Assembly (NCBI GenBank): GCA_027025615.1
Contig: JALVQM010000070.1
Coordinates: 1 to 6,956, forward strand
Source of the DNA: Desulfobacteraceae bacterium
GTDB lineage: Bacteria; Desulfobacterota; Desulfobacteria; Desulfobacterales; Desulfosarcinaceae
DNA length: 6,956 nucleotides
Direction: 5' to 3'
This document shows positions 4,778-6,956 of this stretch, piece after piece. The notes under the pieces were generated by a model that did no database searches, was not told the origin of the DNA, and saw only the letters and a program-made list of their open reading frames with translations. A program made the translations under genes and the position numbers. Within the stretch, counting starts at the first letter, position 1, and every line of letters starts with the position of its first letter.

Positions 4778-6853
4778 TCAGGTGGAAATTTTTGCAAAAT
4801 CGGCAATCCGCATGAAAAGAGAAGCTATCTGCGCCAACAATGCCAGCCGGTTTCTTCTCAAACGGTCATCATCAACCATCACCATGACATCATCGAAAAA
4901 CCGATCCACCGGGGCTCGCAACGAAGCAATAGATGTCAAAGCCTTTTCCAGATCACCAATGGCAAGCAGCCTGTCAACATCCAGGCAGACCTTGTCCAGC
5001 GCTTTCATCAAATCAATTTCGGCCGGCTCTGTCATTACTCCTGGATCGGCTTCTTCTTCTACATTTTCATCGCTTTTACGCAGAATGTTGGCAACACGCT
5101 TGAAAGCCACCGCCAGGGGTTCAAAATCAGGCTGACCTTTGAGCTGGTTCAAGGCTTCCACACGCCGCCAGACATAGGGAATATTATCAATACCAACGGC
5201 CACTACCGCCGACACAATATCTTTGCTATAGCCTTCGTCAACCAGCATTCTGCTGACACGATTTGAAATAAAATCGACAACGGTACCCGATACGCGGTTC
5301 AGCTCGTCTTCTGATTGCATATTGTAATTACGCAAACTTTCTTTAACAGCAGTCCCCAAAGGAAGTTCGAGTTTTTTGTCGAGCATTATTTGGACTATGC
5401 CTATGCCCTGTCTTCTCAGGGCATAGGGGTCTGATGCCCCTGTAGGCAAAAGACCAATATTGAAACAACCGCAGATGGTATCCAGTTTATCGGCTATGGC
5501 AAGCAGGGCACCGGTCATGGTTTCCGGTAAGCTGCCGCCGGAAGACACCGGCCGATAATGTTCTTCGATGGCTGCCGCCACCTGGTCCGGTTCCCCGGCT
5601 GCTTCGGCATAGATCCTTCCCATGACACCCTGCAGCTTGGGAAATTCGTTTACCACCTGGCTTACAAGGTCAGCCTTGCACAATCTTGCGGCCCGCCGGA
5701 CATAGCCCTTCAGATCGGGAACCGTCATTTCTGCCAATTTTCCGGCAAGGTTTTCGACTCGCTGGATCTTGGCATACATTGTACCAAGATCTGCCTGGAA
5801 CAAAACGCCTTTCAATTGTTCCACCCAGGTATCCATTTTAACAGCGCTGTCAACCTTGAAGAAAAACCGGGCATCTGACAACCTGGCCCGCAGCACCCGC
5901 TCATGGCCCCTGGCAACCAGCTCCGGATCCCTCGTATTGGTATTGTTCACCGCAACGAAGCAGGGCATCAAGCGACCTGTGTTATGAACGACTGCAAAGT
6001 ACTTCTGATGTTCCCGCATGGCGGTAATCAGAATCTCACGCGGCAATTCCAAAAACTGGTCATCAAAACGCCCAACGGTGGCGACCGGCGTCTCCACAAG
6101 ATTGGTTACAATGTCCACCAGTTCCTGATCTTCAAGGATTTGCCCCCCGGCCCGGGCTGCAGCTGCGACAATTTGTTTCCGCACCATTTCCTTCCTTGCT
6201 GCAGGATCTGCCACCACGTGGGCAGATTGCAAACAGCCAGGGTATTGGTCTGCTGAATCGACTTTTATCCTCCCGGGTGACATAAACATATGTCCCCGGG
6301 TAAAGCGTCCGCTTTTTATCCTTTGGTCCAGGTTGAATACGACGGCTTTTTTGCCATAAAGAGCCAGGATCCAGTGGATGGGACGGGCGAAAGAGATTTG
6401 ACCCTGCCCCCATCGCATGGTCTTGGGAAAAGGTGTGGACAGAATCAACTCGGGCAGAATCTGCTTGAGAATCAATGGAGTAGCCTTACCTTTTTCAGTT
6501 ACTTTGGCCGCCAGATAGCGCCCTTTATCAGTCTGAACAACCTTCAGGCGACTTGGCTCCAGACCGACCTTGGCAGCGAATTTAACCGCCGCCACCGTCG
6601 GATTACCATTTTCATCCAGTCCTATTTTGGCCGGTGGCCCGGTGACGGTTTCGGTTAGCGATGGCTGCCTGGGAATCATATCATCCACGGCCAGGGCAAG
6701 ACGCCGGGGAGTGCCATAAACAGTTATGGAGCCGTGGGAGATCCTGGCAGCAGACAACCTTTTCGACAGATTGCTTGCCAGGGCCTCCAGTGCCGGTTGG
6801 ATATACCCTGCTGGAATCTCTTCGGTGCCTATTTCAAGTACAAAACGCTCCAT
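4778..6853 (-). CDS. glyS: Glycyl-tRNA synthetase beta subunit
   Basis: This is the large subunit of the bacterial alpha2-beta2 glycyl-tRNA synthetase; with the catalytic alpha subunit (GlyQ) it charges tRNA-Gly, and beta supplies tRNA recognition. The 691-residue length equals that of typical GlyS. Motifs in order (numbered from the ATG): LEIGTEEIPAGY (6-17), TPRRLAL, PKTMRW (143-148), FARPIHWI, RGHMFMSPG, LPREILITAMREHQKYF (270-286), RLSDARFFF (324-332), CKADLVSQVVNEFPKLQGVMG (392-412), KLDTICGCFNIGLLPTGASDPYALRR (456-481), and a C-terminal anticodon-binding region. The ATG at 6853 is preferred because GAGGT lies 4 bases upstream and the protein then opens MERFVLEIGTEEIPAGY as in relatives; a TTG at 6868 would add five residues. 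glyQ would be expected just upstream, but the window's last 100 bases do not show a recognisable GlyQ C-terminus. It is the first visible gene of the minus-strand operon. Confidence 0.97.
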   Translation of the reverse strand: MERFVLEIGTEEIPAGYIQPALEALASNLSKRLSAARISHGSITVYGTPRRLALAVDDMIPRQPSLTETVTGPPAKIGLDENGNPTVAAVKFAAKVGLEPSRLKVVQTDKGRYLAAKVTEKGKATPLILKQILPELILSTPFPKTMRWGQGQISFARPIHWILALYGKKAVVFNLDQRIKSGRFTRGHMFMSPGRIKVDSADQYPGCLQSAHVVADPAARKEMVRKQIVAAAARAGGQILEDQELVDIVTNLVETPVATVGRFDDQFLELPREILITAMREHQKYFAVVHNTGRLMPCFVAVNNTNTRDPELVARGHERVLRARLSDARFFFKVDSAVKMDTWVEQLKGVLFQADLGTMYAKIQRVENLAGKLAEMTVPDLKGYVRRAARLCKADLVSQVVNEFPKLQGVMGRIYAEAAGEPDQVAAAIEEHYRPVSSGGSLPETMTGALLAIADKLDTICGCFNIGLLPTGASDPYALRRQGIGIVQIMLDKKLELPLGTAVKESLRNYNMQSEDELNRVSGTVVDFISNRVSRMLVDEGYSKDIVSAVVAVGIDNIPYVWRRVEALNQLKGQPDFEPLAVAFKRVANILRKSDENVEEEADPGVMTEPAEIDLMKALDKVCLDVDRLLAIGDLEKALTSIASLRAPVDRFFDDVMVMVDDDRLRRNRLALLAQIASLFMRIADFAKIST

Positions 6854-6857
6854 GTCT

Positions 6858-6862
6858 ACCTC
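6858..6862 (-). promoter_or_regulatory. Ribosome binding site deciding the glyS start
   Basis: GAGGT on the minus strand lies 4 bases before the ATG at 6853, in the context CGAGGTAGAC. The small gene downstream has the same arrangement (CGAGGTCACC then ATG at 4735). This supports ATG 6853 over the TTG at 6868. Confidence 0.65.
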
Positions 6863-6869
6863 GATCAAT

Positions 6870-6956
6870 TTAAGATTTTATGAACAAAATTTTTAAAAAC
6901 CATGCCGCCGGATAAAACCTGACCTGGATTTGTTGGTAACAGTCTTCACCGGGCCA
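6870..6956 (-). other. Upstream edge of glyS: leader, or tail of an unassigned gene
   Basis: The last stretch before glyS is AT-rich next to the gene, with TAAAAT (6875-6880, minus strand) as a possible -10 box but no good -35. One minus-strand frame is open from the window edge for 28 codons and ends in TAA at 6870, one base before the alternative TTG. Its peptide (ending FLKILFIKS) does not look like GlyQ. Another frame stops at 6946. Coding status cannot be decided from this fragment. Confidence 0.3.

Noticed and set aside
4751..5266. 171-codon plus-strand open frame opposite glyS
   Set aside because: It lies fully antisense to the well-supported glyS and the glyS-small gene spacer, and its histidine, glutamine and serine-rich product looks like a shadow translation.

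Overview
The window looks like ordinary chromosomal DNA from a Gram-negative bacterium of intermediate GC. I infer Desulfobacterota (the former Deltaproteobacteria), from the style of the FtsY, HU and GlyS proteins and the run glyS, small protein, nucleoside phosphorylase, ligase and acylphosphatase. No database was consulted, so the taxon is a guess. I see no mobile element, rRNA, tRNA or CRISPR array.

Layout. Two plus-strand genes lie on the left: the 3' part of ftsY (1-615, cut by the window edge) and, after a 255-base spacer rich in small repeats, a 90-residue HU-family DNA-binding protein (871-1143). A strong hairpin with T-runs on both sides (1210-1250) then separates these from a minus-strand cluster that fills the rest of the window. 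In transcription order (right to left) the cluster holds glyS, an 84-residue unrecognised protein, a nucleoside phosphorylase-family enzyme, a divergent NAD-dependent DNA ligase, and an acylphosphatase preceded in the same open frame by a separate-looking 71-residue segment. The gaps are 42 bases, 0 bases, a 14-base overlap, and 68 bases, so these genes are probably one operon that ends at the shared hairpin.

Functionally the content is housekeeping: membrane targeting by the signal recognition particle receptor, nucleoid structure, glycine charging of tRNA, purine or pyrimidine nucleoside salvage, and nick sealing. The parts worth a second look are (i) the ligase, which keeps the nucleophilic lysine and most core residues but is shortened to 610 residues and changes several pocket residues, (ii) the in-frame join of an unknown helical segment to acylphosphatase with a strong internal ribosome binding site, (iii) the 84-residue protein, whose layout loosely recalls PC4-type single-stranded DNA binders, and (iv) the repeat-dense control region upstream of the HU gene. 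I found no clear-cut new system.
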